From: Coriobacteriia bacterium
GTDB lineage: Bacteria > Actinomycetota > Coriobacteriia > Coriobacteriales > Atopobiaceae
Assembly: GCA_003150175.1 (NCBI GenBank)
Contig: QAKZ01000061.1
Coordinates: 1-48,769 of the forward strand
Direction: 5' to 3'
Length of the DNA stretch: 48,769 bases
The translations under genes and the position numbers were made by a program. Positions 1 through 9,393 of this stretch are shown piece after piece (positions within the stretch are counted from its first letter, which is position 1; each line of letters begins with the position of its first letter). The notes beneath the pieces are model-generated. The model worked only from the letters and a program-made list of their open reading frames with translations. It did no database searches and was not told where the DNA came from.

Positions 1-284
1 CCGACGATGGGCTTGTCGTTCTCGTCGTGGCAGTCGCAGTTGGGGCTCACGTCGATGGCCAGGCTGACGTGGAAAGAGGGACGCCCGTCGACGACGGCCT
101 TCGTGTACTCGGCGATCTTGCAGTTGAGGACCTCGGGCGCGGCGTCGTAGTCGGGATGGATGGCGTCCTGGTTGCACACGGCGATGCAGCGGCCGCAGCC
201 CACGCAGCGTTCGTGGTCGATGCTGGCCACGTGGACCTCGCGCTTCTTGCCGCTTGGGATCGTTGCGGCGCCGGGATCCCTCAT
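1..284 (-). pseudogene. 5'-truncated DUF362-type [4Fe-4S] centre protein (3' end off window)
   Basis: The minus strand reads in frame from an ATG at 284 to the window edge. It contains a ferredoxin motif CVGCGRCIAVC followed by DVSPNCDCH, a combination I know from the C-terminal half of DUF362 'Fe-S centre' proteins. Complete members carry about 190 residues of DUF362 domain and a first ferredoxin motif before this point. Here an in-frame TAG lies 24 bases upstream of the ATG, and the upstream DNA belongs to the divergent oxidoreductase gene. The N-terminal half is therefore missing, and no convincing ribosome binding site precedes the ATG. It may be a decayed remnant or, less likely, a short stand-alone ferredoxin. 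The true C-terminus is outside the window. Confidence 0.6.
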
Positions 285-386
285 CCGCGGCGCAATGGCA
301 AAATGCTATCACCTGAGCGGCCTTCGGCGCCTCGCCGCCGCCCCGTGCGCTATCTTGGCAAGGAGAAGCGACGACGGGAGGTTGCC

Positions 387-1373
387 ATGGCGGTTGAGGG
401 GACGGTTCGCTGGGGAATCCTCGGTGCGGGCGGAATCGCAAAGAGGTTCGCCGCGAGCCTTGCGGGGGTCGAGGGCGCGCGGCTCGTCGCGGTGTCCGGG
501 AGGTCGGCCGGGCGGCTGGCGGCGTTCGCGCCGGCGCGCATCTACGCCGACGGCTCCGATGGCGCGGCGGCGCACGAGCGGCTGCTCGCCGACCCCGAGG
601 TCGATGCCGTTTACCTGGCGCTTCCGCACTCGATGCACGCGCGTTGGGCCGTCTCCGCCCTGCGTGCCGGAAAAGCCGTGCTCTGCGAGAAGCCGGCGGT
701 GCTCACGGCCGGCGAGGCCCGCGAGATCGCGGCCGTTGCACGTGAAACCGGCATGCTCTTCGTCGAGGCGATGAAGTGTCGGTTCGTGCCGCTCCATTCC
801 CGCGTGCAGGCCCTTCTTGGCACCGGTGAGCTGGGGCGGGTTCGCAGAATCGATTGCGCGCAGCTCGTCGACTACGGCGAGGGCCGCCTTGGCTACCTTA
901 CCGATCCCGTGGGCGGCGGCGCCCTGTACGACCTGGGCTGTTATCCCATGAGCTGGGTCGAGGAGCTGACGTGTGGCGCGCCGGCGGGCGTATCCGCCCT
1001 CGCGCGTTGGAAAGAAGTGCCCGGCGGCCGTGTGGACTGGGCGGGCCGCGCGGAGCTTGCGTTCGCGGGAGGCGTCGAGGTAACCGTCGCTTGGGCGGGA
1101 GACTCCGCCAACTACGACTGCTCATGCCTGATTACCTGCGAGAACGGTAGCATTGCCGTTGAGCGCGCGCATCGCCCGGAGCGCGCCGTCGTCCACCGGG
1201 CGGGCCGTCCCGATGAGGTCGTCGAGGCGCCTTACGATCCCGACGACTTCCACGGCGAGATCGCGCACTTCTGCGGGCTTCTTCGCTCCGGGGCGGCCGA
1301 GAGCCCGGTCATGCCGCTTGCGGCGACGGTGCGCAACGCCGAGCTTCTCGACGCCGTTCGCGCGCGGATGTAG
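387..1373 (+). CDS. Gfo/Idh/MocA-family NAD(P)-dependent oxidoreductase
   Basis: This 328-residue protein has an N-terminal Rossmann fold with the dinucleotide motif GILGAGGIA (residues 10-18). The family's EKP signature is at 101-103 and D-x-G-x-Y at 182-186. Members oxidise or reduce sugars, inositols or trans-dihydrodiols with NAD(P); the substrate cannot be read from the sequence. The ATG at 387 is chosen because GGGAGG lies five bases upstream and the Rossmann motif follows directly; the reading frame is open further upstream but has no start signal. It stands alone between a divergent Fe-S fragment and a zinc-ribbon protein gene. The length is normal for the family. Confidence 0.88.
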   Translation: MAVEGTVRWGILGAGGIAKRFAASLAGVEGARLVAVSGRSAGRLAAFAPARIYADGSDGAAAHERLLADPEVDAVYLALPHSMHARWAVSALRAGKAVLCEKPAVLTAGEAREIAAVARETGMLFVEAMKCRFVPLHSRVQALLGTGELGRVRRIDCAQLVDYGEGRLGYLTDPVGGGALYDLGCYPMSWVEELTCGAPAGVSALARWKEVPGGRVDWAGRAELAFAGGVEVTVAWAGDSANYDCSCLITCENGSIAVERAHRPERAVVHRAGRPDEVVEAPYDPDDFHGEIAHFCGLLRSGAAESPVMPLAATVRNAELLDAVRARM

Positions 1374-1445
1374 CGCGTCCCTCGTTCGGCGGCCCCCGCG
1401 GATGCTACGCTTTTCCCACGAATCGTTGCGTTGGACGGAGCGAAC

Positions 1446-2588
1446 ATGATCTGCCCTTATTGCCACCACGAGATAGATGACGAGGCGGCGTTCTGCCCGG
1501 AATGCGGGCACCCGCTTGAGGACGCGACGAGTACTGTCCCCGCAAAGAAGTCCCACGTCAAGGCGATCACCATCGTCGTTGCTGTGGTGTGCCTTGCCGC
1601 CGCCGCGGCGTGGTGGCACTTCGACCAGCAACAGAAGGCCGCCCAAATTGCCCGCGAGCGCGCGGCGGCGCTCCATGGCGTCAAGGTGACGGTGTCCGCC
1701 GACGGGTGGGACACCGCGGCGGGCGCCTCGAAGCTCCCGGTCAAGGTCTCGGGGACGAAGTCGGACGGCTCGTCGGTCGATGAGGTCCAATACGTGGACT
1801 CAACAGGCGCAGGTATCGAGCTCTCCCAGGGTACGTACGAACTGGTCGTCGTCGCGTCGCCCATTGCCGCCGACGGCACGGTGTACACCTATCCGGACAA
1901 CACGATCGCGTGCGAGGTGGGGGACCTCGACCCCGATGCGAGCATCGACCTTTCCACCGAGTCGGGCGGGACGGTCGCGATTGCGCTTTCCCCCGTGGCG
2001 GCGCTCGACGTGACGGACGAGCAGCTCTCCGATGTCGCGCATTACGCGATGCTGGGCGGTGCCGCCTCGGAAGACGCCGCAAAGAGCCTCCAGGACGCGG
2101 CCACCAAGCGCCGTGACGATGCCATCGCGCAAAAGAAGGCGGAGGAGGCGAAGGCCGCCCGTCACGTTACTGCCCAGACGTTCCAGCTCGACCTGCCCGC
2201 CTGCTGGGACGGTCGCGTGAAGGTCACGGTCGAGGGAGATACCGTGACGGTGTACTCAAAGAAGTACAGCGATATGGCAGTCTGCTCGATTGAAGGCAAT
2301 AACGGTCCCGTGTATGCAGTGGGTGACATCGGTAGCGGGTGCATCGCCGACGTCGAGCTCGGGAGCGGAAAGTATGCAGAGATCTGGACGACGCGCTGGG
2401 GCTGGATGTACGACTACCAGCAGAACTTGAAGGAAAAGCCAAGCCCGTACTACTCGAAAGAGAGCGTTTCGGAGCTAATTGATCTTCAATCCGGCGGTAG
2501 ATGCACGCTCGCCGATACTCAGGCGGATTCCCTTTGCACCGATCCGATCCTGCTGGACCTCATCAAGCCCTCGATCCGCGCGCTTTAG
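1446..2588 (+). CDS. Zinc-ribbon, single-pass membrane-anchored protein of unknown function
   Basis: The 380-residue product starts with a zinc ribbon (CPYC at 3-6, CPEC at 17-20). One hydrophobic segment follows at about 39-58, then a long outside or periplasm-facing part. This topology, a cytosolic ribbon followed by a membrane anchor, is common in actinobacterial and Firmicute surface proteins of unknown role. GGACGGAG lies just upstream of the ATG. A paralogue lies at 23104-24280; both share a G-W-D-T...KLPV block and a DVTDEQL block, but the C-terminal halves differ. The C-terminal third (from about residue 240) begins with a beta-rich stretch, QTFQLDLPACWDGRV. I do not recognise a catalytic motif. 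Confidence 0.7.
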   Translation: MICPYCHHEIDDEAAFCPECGHPLEDATSTVPAKKSHVKAITIVVAVVCLAAAAAWWHFDQQQKAAQIARERAAALHGVKVTVSADGWDTAAGASKLPVKVSGTKSDGSSVDEVQYVDSTGAGIELSQGTYELVVVASPIAADGTVYTYPDNTIACEVGDLDPDASIDLSTESGGTVAIALSPVAALDVTDEQLSDVAHYAMLGGAASEDAAKSLQDAATKRRDDAIAQKKAEEAKAARHVTAQTFQLDLPACWDGRVKVTVEGDTVTVYSKKYSDMAVCSIEGNNGPVYAVGDIGSGCIADVELGSGKYAEIWTTRWGWMYDYQQNLKEKPSPYYSKESVSELIDLQSGGRCTLADTQADSLCTDPILLDLIKPSIRAL

Positions 2589-2749
2589 GCCATGGGCGGC
2601 CCCGTCCGCCGTTGACGTGCCCGCGCCGCCCCCGCCGCCCGCGCGCTTCTTGTCACGCGCTTCTTTCCAGAGCGCCGCCCGCCTTCCCTCGGCCGGCGGC
2701 GCTCACGGGTATACTGGAACCTCAGCTATCGAGAAGCCGCGGAGGCCGC

Positions 2750-5143
2750 ATGGAATCGCTCTATACAAAGTACCGCCCACAGACGTTCGAGCAGGTCGTC
2801 GGCCAAAAACACGTGGTCGAGACGCTCATGCGCGCTGTTTCGGAGCACAAGACGAGCCATGCGTACCTCTTTTGCGGACCGCGCGGCACGGGCAAGACCA
2901 CCATGGCGCGCCTGCTTGCCAAGGCCCTCATGTGCGAGAAGGGCGAGGGCCTGCCCGACGGCACCTGCGAGCAGTGCCGCCTGATCGCCGCGGGCGAGCA
3001 CCCCGACGTGGCCGAGCTCGACGCCGCGTCGCGCACCGGCGTGGACAACGTCCGCGACGAGATCATCAGCCGCGTCAACTACGCTCCGACGATGGGCCGC
3101 TGCAAGGTCTACATCATCGACGAGGTCCACATGCTGACCACGGCGGCGTTCAACGCGTTGCTGAAGACGCTCGAGGAGCCGCCCGAGCACGTCGTCTTCA
3201 TCATGTGCACGACCGACCCCCAGAAGGTCCTGCCCACGATCCTCTCGCGCGTGCAGCGATTCGACTTCCACTCGATCGCTCCCGACGAGATGCAGGCGCA
3301 CCTCGCCTATGTGTGCGGCCGCGAGGGCTTCACCTTCGACGACGCCGCGCTCGAGCTCGTCGTGCGCCACGCGCGCGGCGGCATGCGCGACGCGCTGACC
3401 TCCTTGGAGCAGCTCAGCGTTTTTGGCAACGGCCACATCGGCGTCAAGGCTGCGCAGGACTTCCTCGGCGAGGTCTCGGGCTCCGTCCTGGGCACCACCG
3501 CGACGGCGCTCGCCCAAAGGGACGTGCCGACGCTCTTTTCCGAGGTCGAGAAGCTCGTGGGGTCCGGCCGCGACCTGCTGCAGTTCACCCGCGAGCTTGC
3601 CGGGCATGTGCGCGACGTCTACGTTGTATCGGTCGCGCCGGACGCTCCGGGCGCGGTGAGCGCGACGGGGGAGGCCCTCGACGCCCTGCGCGCCGAGGCG
3701 GCCGCCTTCGGCTCGCCCGACCGCGTCGCCCGCGTCCTCACCGTGCTCGGCGACGCCTCGAGCGAGATGCGCACCGCCACCAACCAGCGGCTCGTTCTAG
3801 AGATTGCCTTCACGCGCATCGCGCGGCCGGAGACTGACCTCACGGTCGAGGCGCTCGCCGATCGTCTCGCCATCCTCGAGCAGAAGCTGGAAAGAGGTGC
3901 GTTCGCGGCGGTGCCGGTCGCTGGGCCGACAGCCGCGCCCGGTGTCGCGAGCACTGCGGCTTCTCAAGTGCCGACGTCGGCAGCTCCCGCTCCGGCAGCC
4001 CCGGCTCCCTTTGCTGACACGAGTCGCGCAGCTGGCGAGCGCCGAGCTGGCAACGGAGGTGCCGGGGTGTCCCAGCCGGCGATGACATCTCAGCCCGCAT
4101 TCGTGCAGCAGCCCGCGCCTCAACCGACGATGGCCCCGCAGCCCGCGCAGCAACCGGCCCGCCCGCAGCAGCCCGCGCGGCAACCGGCGCGCCCGCAGCA
4201 GCCAGTGCCTCAGCCGGCGATGGCCCCGCAGCCCGCCGCCGCGGCGTCCTCCGCCCCCATGGCGCCCGCTGCGCTGCAGCGCGCCTGGAAGCAGGTTGTC
4301 GACGGCCCGCTCAAGCAGTCTCCCGCCAAACGCTCCCTGCTGCTGTCCGCCTCGCCGGTCTCCGACGATGGGGAGACGCTCACCGTCGGCCTGCCCGCCG
4401 GCTCCGGCTTCGCGCTGAAGATGCTCGAGCGCGGCGACGTCCGCGCGGTGGTCGATCCCGCTGTGCACGCGGTGTTCGGACACAGGAAGGTCGTCTTCAC
4501 CGAGGTCGGTGCCGCACCGAAGCCCGCGGCGCAGGCTCCGGCACCTCAACCCGCCGCAGCTCAGAGGCCCGTTGCCCCCGCGGCGCCGCGCCCGGCGGCC
4601 CCTCGGCCCGCCCCGCGTCCGGCCCCGGCCACGGCTCCCGCTCCCGCCCCGCAACCGGTCGCGCCGCAGCCGCCCGAGCCCGAGTACGTCCCCGACTCCG
4701 CCTATGCGGACGCGCCGTCCGAGGCGATGGGTGCCGACTACCCGATGCCCTGGGACGACCCTGCCGCCGCGGCGTCGGCGGCACCTCCCACTCCCGCCCC
4801 GGTCACGGCTCCCGTCTCCGCGCCCGCACCGATGGCGCAGCCCGCTGCGGCTGCGGCACCGTCGACCGCGCCCAGCGCCCCAGCGAGCGCGCCTGCGCCC
4901 TCGGCCGCCCAGCAGCCCGCCGTCTCGGCCCCGGTCGACCCCGCCGACCTCGCGCCCGAGTTCAGCGACATCCTCGCCGGGCTCACCGACGTGTTCGGCG
5001 CGCCGACCAATGTTTCTGTAGAGAAGCCCGTCGCCGACGAGGACGACGCCGACGTCTCGTATGATGACGAGGGCGTCGAGGCCGACCCGTCCGACGGCTC
5101 CGAGTTCGCCGACGAGCCCGCCGACGACGCCGACGACGAGTAA
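2750..5143 (+). CDS. dnaX: DNA polymerase III subunit gamma/tau
   Basis: This is the clamp-loader ATPase of the replisome (797 residues). Walker A GPRGTGKTT is at 43-51, Walker B DEVH at 124-127, and the arginine-finger region ILSRVQRF follows. The usual zinc module has Cys62, Cys73 and Cys76, but the position normally occupied by the second Cys (PC in E. coli and B. subtilis) is Asp (PDGTC). The SRC motif is SRV. From about residue 375 the protein is an Ala/Pro/Gln-rich low-complexity linker with a folded island near 500-590 and an acidic C-terminus. The start is the ATG with GGAGG four bases upstream. It leads the dnaX-ebfC-recR cluster. No A-rich slippery heptamer for making gamma by frameshifting was seen. 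Confidence 0.95.
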   Translation: MESLYTKYRPQTFEQVVGQKHVVETLMRAVSEHKTSHAYLFCGPRGTGKTTMARLLAKALMCEKGEGLPDGTCEQCRLIAAGEHPDVAELDAASRTGVDNVRDEIISRVNYAPTMGRCKVYIIDEVHMLTTAAFNALLKTLEEPPEHVVFIMCTTDPQKVLPTILSRVQRFDFHSIAPDEMQAHLAYVCGREGFTFDDAALELVVRHARGGMRDALTSLEQLSVFGNGHIGVKAAQDFLGEVSGSVLGTTATALAQRDVPTLFSEVEKLVGSGRDLLQFTRELAGHVRDVYVVSVAPDAPGAVSATGEALDALRAEAAAFGSPDRVARVLTVLGDASSEMRTATNQRLVLEIAFTRIARPETDLTVEALADRLAILEQKLERGAFAAVPVAGPTAAPGVASTAASQVPTSAAPAPAAPAPFADTSRAAGERRAGNGGAGVSQPAMTSQPAFVQQPAPQPTMAPQPAQQPARPQQPARQPARPQQPVPQPAMAPQPAAAASSAPMAPAALQRAWKQVVDGPLKQSPAKRSLLLSASPVSDDGETLTVGLPAGSGFALKMLERGDVRAVVDPAVHAVFGHRKVVFTEVGAAPKPAAQAPAPQPAAAQRPVAPAAPRPAAPRPAPRPAPATAPAPAPQPVAPQPPEPEYVPDSAYADAPSEAMGADYPMPWDDPAAAASAAPPTPAPVTAPVSAPAPMAQPAAAAAPSTAPSAPASAPAPSAAQQPAVSAPVDPADLAPEFSDILAGLTDVFGAPTNVSVEKPVADEDDADVSYDDEGVEADPSDGSEFADEPADDADDE

Positions 5144-5220
5144 TCGCCGGCCGGCGCACGATCAAGCAAGAAGACCAGCGCCCTTCTTTGTGGGGAAGGG
5201 CCGAACCAGGAGGAACGAAC

Positions 5221-5556
5221 ATGTCCAAGGGATTCAACATGGGCGGCATGAACCGCAACCAGATGATGGCGCAGGCGCGCAAGATGCAGGAGCAGCTCCT
5301 CGCCGCCCAGCAGCGCGCCTCCGAGACCGAGGTCTCGGCCAGCACGGGCGGCGGCATGGTCAAGGTCACCGCCACGGGCGACATGCGCGTGACCAGCGTG
5401 ACCATCGACCCCGAGGCCGTGGACCCCGAGGATGTCGACATGCTGCAGGACATGGTCCTCGCCGCCGTCAACGACGCCCTCGAGCAGGCAGAGCAGATGG
5501 CCAGCAAGCAGATGAGCGCCGTGACCGGTGGCCTCAACATCCCGGGCCTCTTTTAG
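5221..5556 (+). CDS. ebfC: YbaB/EbfC-family nucleoid-associated protein
   Basis: This 111-residue DNA-binding protein has the typical N-terminal helix (MNRNQMMAQARKMQEQL). The conserved centre includes VKVTATGDMRVTSVTIDPEAV. Family members form dimers that coat or bridge DNA, and their genes almost always sit between dnaX and recR, as here. AGGAGG at 5208-5213 fixes the ATG at 5221; a longer reading frame upstream has no such signal. The gap to dnaX is 77 bases and to recR 30 bases, so co-transcription is likely. Confidence 0.93.
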   Translation: MSKGFNMGGMNRNQMMAQARKMQEQLLAAQQRASETEVSASTGGGMVKVTATGDMRVTSVTIDPEAVDPEDVDMLQDMVLAAVNDALEQAEQMASKQMSAVTGGLNIPGLF

Positions 5557-5586
5557 GCGCCTTCGGGAACGAGGCGTCCGAACACC

Positions 5587-6195
5587 ATGGACTACCAGGC
5601 AAACGACGGCCATGCGCTGCAACGCCTCCTCGATGAGCTGGGCAGGCTCCCGGGCATCGGCCCGAAGTCGGCCCAGCGCATCGCGTATTACCTGCTCGAG
5701 GCGGATGCCGAGGAGGCGCGGCGCCTCGCCAACGCGATCCTCGAGGTCAAGCAGCAGGTCCACTTCTGCCCGGTGTGCTTCAGCTACGCCACGCGCGAGA
5801 AATGCGACGTCTGCGAGGACCCGAGCCGCGACCGCTCGACCATCTGCGTCGTCGGCGAGCCGCGCGACGTGCAGGCCATCGAGCGCACGGGCACGTATCG
5901 CGGCCTGTACCACGTGCTCGGCGGCGTCATCAGCCCGATGGACAAGATCGGTCCCGACCAGCTGCACGTCCGCGAGCTCCTGGCCCGCCTGGCGTCCGAC
6001 GAGGTCGGCGAGGTCATCTTGGCCACGAACCCCGACGTCGAGGGCGAGACGACCGCGACCTACCTGGCCCGCCAGATCCACCCGCTCGGCATCCGCGTTA
6101 CGCGCCTTGCGAGCGGCCTGCCCGTGGGCGGCGACCTCGAGTACGCCGACGAGGTCACCCTCGGGCGCGCCATCGAGGCCCGCCGCGAGCTCTAG
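5587..6195 (+). CDS. recR: Recombination mediator protein RecR
   Basis: The 202 residues match the usual RecR length. The helix-hairpin-helix [11 protein letters not shown] is at 21-31, the zinc finger cysteines are 61, 64, 73 and 76, and the Toprim start ([12 protein letters not shown]) is near 88-100. RecR works with RecF and RecO to load RecA on SSB-coated gaps. The gene follows ebfC by 30 bases. The ribosome binding site is weak (a GAACGAGG-like stretch), which fits translational coupling to the upstream genes. Confidence 0.95.
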   Translation: MDYQANDGHALQRLLDELGRLPGIGPKSAQRIAYYLLEADAEEARRLANAILEVKQQVHFCPVCFSYATREKCDVCEDPSRDRSTICVVGEPRDVQAIERTGTYRGLYHVLGGVISPMDKIGPDQLHVRELLARLASDEVGEVILATNPDVEGETTATYLARQIHPLGIRVTRLASGLPVGGDLEYADEVTLGRAIEARREL

Positions 6196-6347
6196 CCGGA
6201 ATCTCACGAGCTCGGGGACGGGCAAGGGCTCCGCGCGCCGCCGCGCCAAGTCCGCGCCCTTCTCGGCTTATTGCCCGGGGTATACTCTCTGCAAACGCAG
6301 CTCAAACACAGCGCGCCCGCCGGGCGCGACGGGAGGACCCGATAACC

Positions 6348-7130
6348 ATGCCGTACAGTGACGAGAAGTCGCGACCCAGCGACGTCAACCCCTCGAAGAT
6401 CACCACGCTCCATGCCGGCCAGGGCGCCGAGGTCACCACGCGAAAGAACGCGGCGCACGCGGCCGACCTGGCCCGTGTCAACGCCGAGAAGCGCTTCCGC
6501 AAGCGCCACTCGTCCGACAAGCTCTCCGCTTCCGCCGCCCGCGCGAGCAAACGCCTGGGCTCCGAGGAGGGGACCGTCGCCGAGGACTCCGGCCCGGAGC
6601 GCACGAACAAGAACATCTTCATCATCGTGGGCTGCGCGATCCTCGCGCTCGTGCTCCTCTTCTTCATCGTCCGCTGCGCGACGGCGGCGCTCACGCCGGA
6701 GCCCGAGAAGCCCCAGCAGAGCCAGGACCTCGCCCAGACCGATGAGCCCGCCCAGTCGCAGCCGGGCGAGGAGGGGTCGGTGACCATCCACGGCGTGGCA
6801 TACACGCTCGGTCAGGCCGAGGACGGCGCGTGGGCCGTGCTCGCCAACGGCGAGGAGAACTTCATCGATGGCGGCACGCAGGGCATCCGCCTCTCCGGCA
6901 AGCCCTCCGGCCTGATCCAGTGCAACGGCGTGCTCGTGATTCCCGAGAGCCTGGAGGACGGCTGGGACGTCATCGCCTACAGGCCAGCCGACGGCTCGGT
7001 GCCCGTTCAGGTCGCGGACGCCGACGGCAACCTGGTCCATGGCTTCGGCTCCATCACCTCGGCCGAGCTCAACGGCACGACCATCGTCGTCACCGATTCC
7101 ACGGGCGCCACGACGAACGTGTCGCTCTAA
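6348..7130 (+). CDS. Single-pass membrane protein of unknown function
   Basis: The 260-residue product has a hydrophilic, lysine/alanine-rich N-terminal part. One transmembrane helix at about 90-112 and a Gln/Glu/Pro-rich linker follow. The C-terminal domain, from about residue 140, is rich in beta-prone and glycine residues and is probably outside the membrane. I do not recognise the fold or a catalytic motif. GGGAGGA at 6331-6337 precedes the ATG with a rather long spacer of 10 bases. A TATACT hexamer at 6281-6286 could be its promoter -10. The gene ends at a strong terminator and appears to be a single-gene unit after recR. Confidence 0.65.
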   Translation: MPYSDEKSRPSDVNPSKITTLHAGQGAEVTTRKNAAHAADLARVNAEKRFRKRHSSDKLSASAARASKRLGSEEGTVAEDSGPERTNKNIFIIVGCAILALVLLFFIVRCATAALTPEPEKPQQSQDLAQTDEPAQSQPGEEGSVTIHGVAYTLGQAEDGAWAVLANGEENFIDGGTQGIRLSGKPSGLIQCNGVLVIPESLEDGWDVIAYRPADGSVPVQVADADGNLVHGFGSITSAELNGTTIVVTDSTGATTNVSL

Positions 7131-7157
7131 GGTTGGCCCCGGCCAAGAATCGCCTGG

Positions 7158-7200
7158 CATGGGCGGATGCCTCTTCAGGGGCGTCCGCCCATGTCTTTCT
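7158..7200 (+). terminator. Rho-independent terminator after the 6348 gene
   Basis: A 13-base stem starting ATGGGCGG closes with CCGCCCAT across a short loop and is followed by a T-rich run (TCTTTCTT). Two T/C differences between the arms leave G-T wobbles. It lies just downstream of the stop codon at 7130. Confidence 0.75.
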
Positions 7201-7284
7201 TCGTCGCTCGTATGGCTTAGGAGGGCGTTTACGCACGTCGCGGTCCTGTTTTCTCGTTCGCCAAAACTTTTTTAAAATTCCTAC

Positions 7285-7316
7285 TAGACAAACGGGCGCG
7301 AGCCATGCAATACTAT
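7285..7316 (+). promoter_or_regulatory. Possible promoter of tRNA-Asp
   Basis: A TAGACA hexamer at 7285-7290 and an AT-rich TACTAT at 7311-7316 stand about 20 bases upstream of the tRNA 5' end. The spacer is longer than ideal, so the -35 assignment is weak, but the -10 position suits a short tRNA leader. Confidence 0.4.
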
Positions 7317-7334
7317 TCCTCGCGCAAGGCGCAC

Positions 7335-7411
7335 GGGGTGTTAGCTCAGCTGGTTAGAGCGCCGGCCTGTCACGTCGGAGGTCGAGGGTTCGAGTCCCTT
7401 ACATCCCGCCA
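7335..7411 (+). tRNA. tRNA-Asp (anticodon GTC)
   Basis: The acceptor arms GGGGTGT and ACATCCC pair across seven positions, with one G-T pair. The D arm TTAGCTCAGCTGGTTAGAGC, an anticodon loop CTGTCAC giving GTC, and the T arm with GTTCGAGTC are all present. CCA is encoded at the 3' end. An open reading frame that runs through it is an artefact. Confidence 0.96.
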
Positions 7412-7422
7412 TTGCACAGATG

Positions 7423-7449
7423 AGGGCCCTCTTCGGAGGGTCCTTTTTC
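7423..7449 (+). terminator. Terminator after tRNA-Asp
   Basis: GGGCCCTC and GGAGGGTCC form a stem with a tight TTC-type loop followed by TTTTT, twelve bases after the encoded CCA. Confidence 0.8.
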
Positions 7450-7550
7450 GTGGAGCTCGACGGTCTGCCTTATCGCCCATGACTTACGTTGAGCGAACCC
7501 GGGCGCGGTATCATAGCGCCATTATGTATGCAGGAGGACGGGGCCAGCAC

Positions 7551-8243
7551 ATGCAGGCAAGCACTACCGCAGATATCAAGCAGATCGCGGTCTTCGACTA
7601 CGACGGCACGTGCATCGACGGTCAGTCCGGCTCCCTCTTTACCACCTACCTCCTCACCCACGGCATGATGTCGCTGCCGCGCGCGCTGCGCCTCGGCTGG
7701 TGGGGGGCGCGCTACAAGCTGCACCTCCCGTACCGCCAGGACGAGGCACGCGAGCTCGTGTTCGGCGCCTTGGGCGAGATGACCCCCGAGCGCATCGCCG
7801 AGGTCATGCGGGCCTTCCATGACGAGGTCCTGGGCAAGAAGTACCGATCCGCCGCAATCGCCGAGGTGACCCGGCGCCGCGAGGAGGGCTGCGTCACGCT
7901 GCTCGTCTCGGCGACGTTCGACGTGATCGCGGGGGCGGCCGCCGAGGTGCTCGGGGTCGACGCAGTGCTGGCCACGCAGATGGAGCGCGACGCGAACGGC
8001 CGCTACACCGGCCGGGTCGAGGGAACGGTCGTCGCCGGTGCCGAGAAGTACCGCTCCGTGGAGCGCTGGTGCGACGATCGCTTCGGCGCGGGCGCGTGGC
8101 GGCTTGCCTATGCGTACGGCGACCACCACAGCGACGAGGACCTTCTTTCCCGCGCGGGCGAGGCGTTCGCCGTGTGTCCCGGCCAGACGCTCAAGTCCAT
8201 CGCAAAGAAGAATGGCTGGGAGATCCTGGATTGGGACAAATAA
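7551..8243 (+). CDS. HAD-IB family (SerB-like) phosphatase
   Basis: This 230-residue protein is a haloacid-dehalogenase phosphatase. Motif I DYDGT is at 16-20 with the nucleophile Asp16 and acid/base Asp18. A Ser/Thr motif II (LLVSAT) follows, and motif III is GDHHSDEDLL near the C-terminus. HAD-IB members include phosphoserine phosphatases and phospholipid or lipid-phosphate phosphatases; which one this is cannot be told. A TATCAT hexamer at 7509-7514 is a likely -10, placing the transcript start close to 7521. The ATG at 7551 is therefore preferred, with AGGAGG at 7532-7537 and a long spacer; an in-frame ATG at 7524 is the alternative. Confidence 0.82.
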   Translation: MQASTTADIKQIAVFDYDGTCIDGQSGSLFTTYLLTHGMMSLPRALRLGWWGARYKLHLPYRQDEARELVFGALGEMTPERIAEVMRAFHDEVLGKKYRSAAIAEVTRRREEGCVTLLVSATFDVIAGAAAEVLGVDAVLATQMERDANGRYTGRVEGTVVAGAEKYRSVERWCDDRFGAGAWRLAYAYGDHHSDEDLLSRAGEAFAVCPGQTLKSIAKKNGWEILDWDK

Positions 8244-8284
8244 GCCGGCGGGACAGCGCGCCTGCCCTGCTCGCCGAGGGTAAT

Positions 8285-9187
<903 letters not shown>

Positions 9188-9280
9188 CTGGGCTTCTTCC
9201 GAATTGTAGGCAGTACAGCTGCTATATCGCTGCCCGAGCAAACCGGGATATCGCCTCGACCGATAACCAATCCACGAAAT

Positions 9281-9317
9281 CAGGGGGCTACGCCCCCGCC
9301 AGCCCGCGGCCTAGTAT
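9281..9317 (+). promoter_or_regulatory. Leader hairpin and -10-like box upstream of metY
   Basis: GGGGGC-TAC-GCCCCC forms a compact hairpin at about 9284-9298. A TAGTAT hexamer follows at 9312-9317 and could be the -10 of metY. I compared the region with known SAM riboswitch consensus elements from memory and found no match. The role is open. Confidence 0.3.
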
Positions 9318-9393
9318 TCATAGCCGTAAAGCAACCCCGACGAAAAACACCCTCGCCGCCGCCCCGCGCGACGCCAACGAAAGGAAGCCCCAA

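Noticed and set aside
2750..5143. Programmed frameshift for a short gamma subunit in dnaX
   Set aside because: No A-rich slippery heptamer was found in the middle of the gene; a long form only is expected.
7305..7550. N-terminal extension of the HAD-IB protein through the tRNA-Asp gene
   Set aside because: The peptide (LAQLVRAPAC...) is the well-known false translation of a tRNA; a terminator and promoter lie between.
9188..9393. SAM riboswitch before metY
   Set aside because: Only one short hairpin is present and no conserved SAM-I, SAM-II or SAM-IV core could be recognised.
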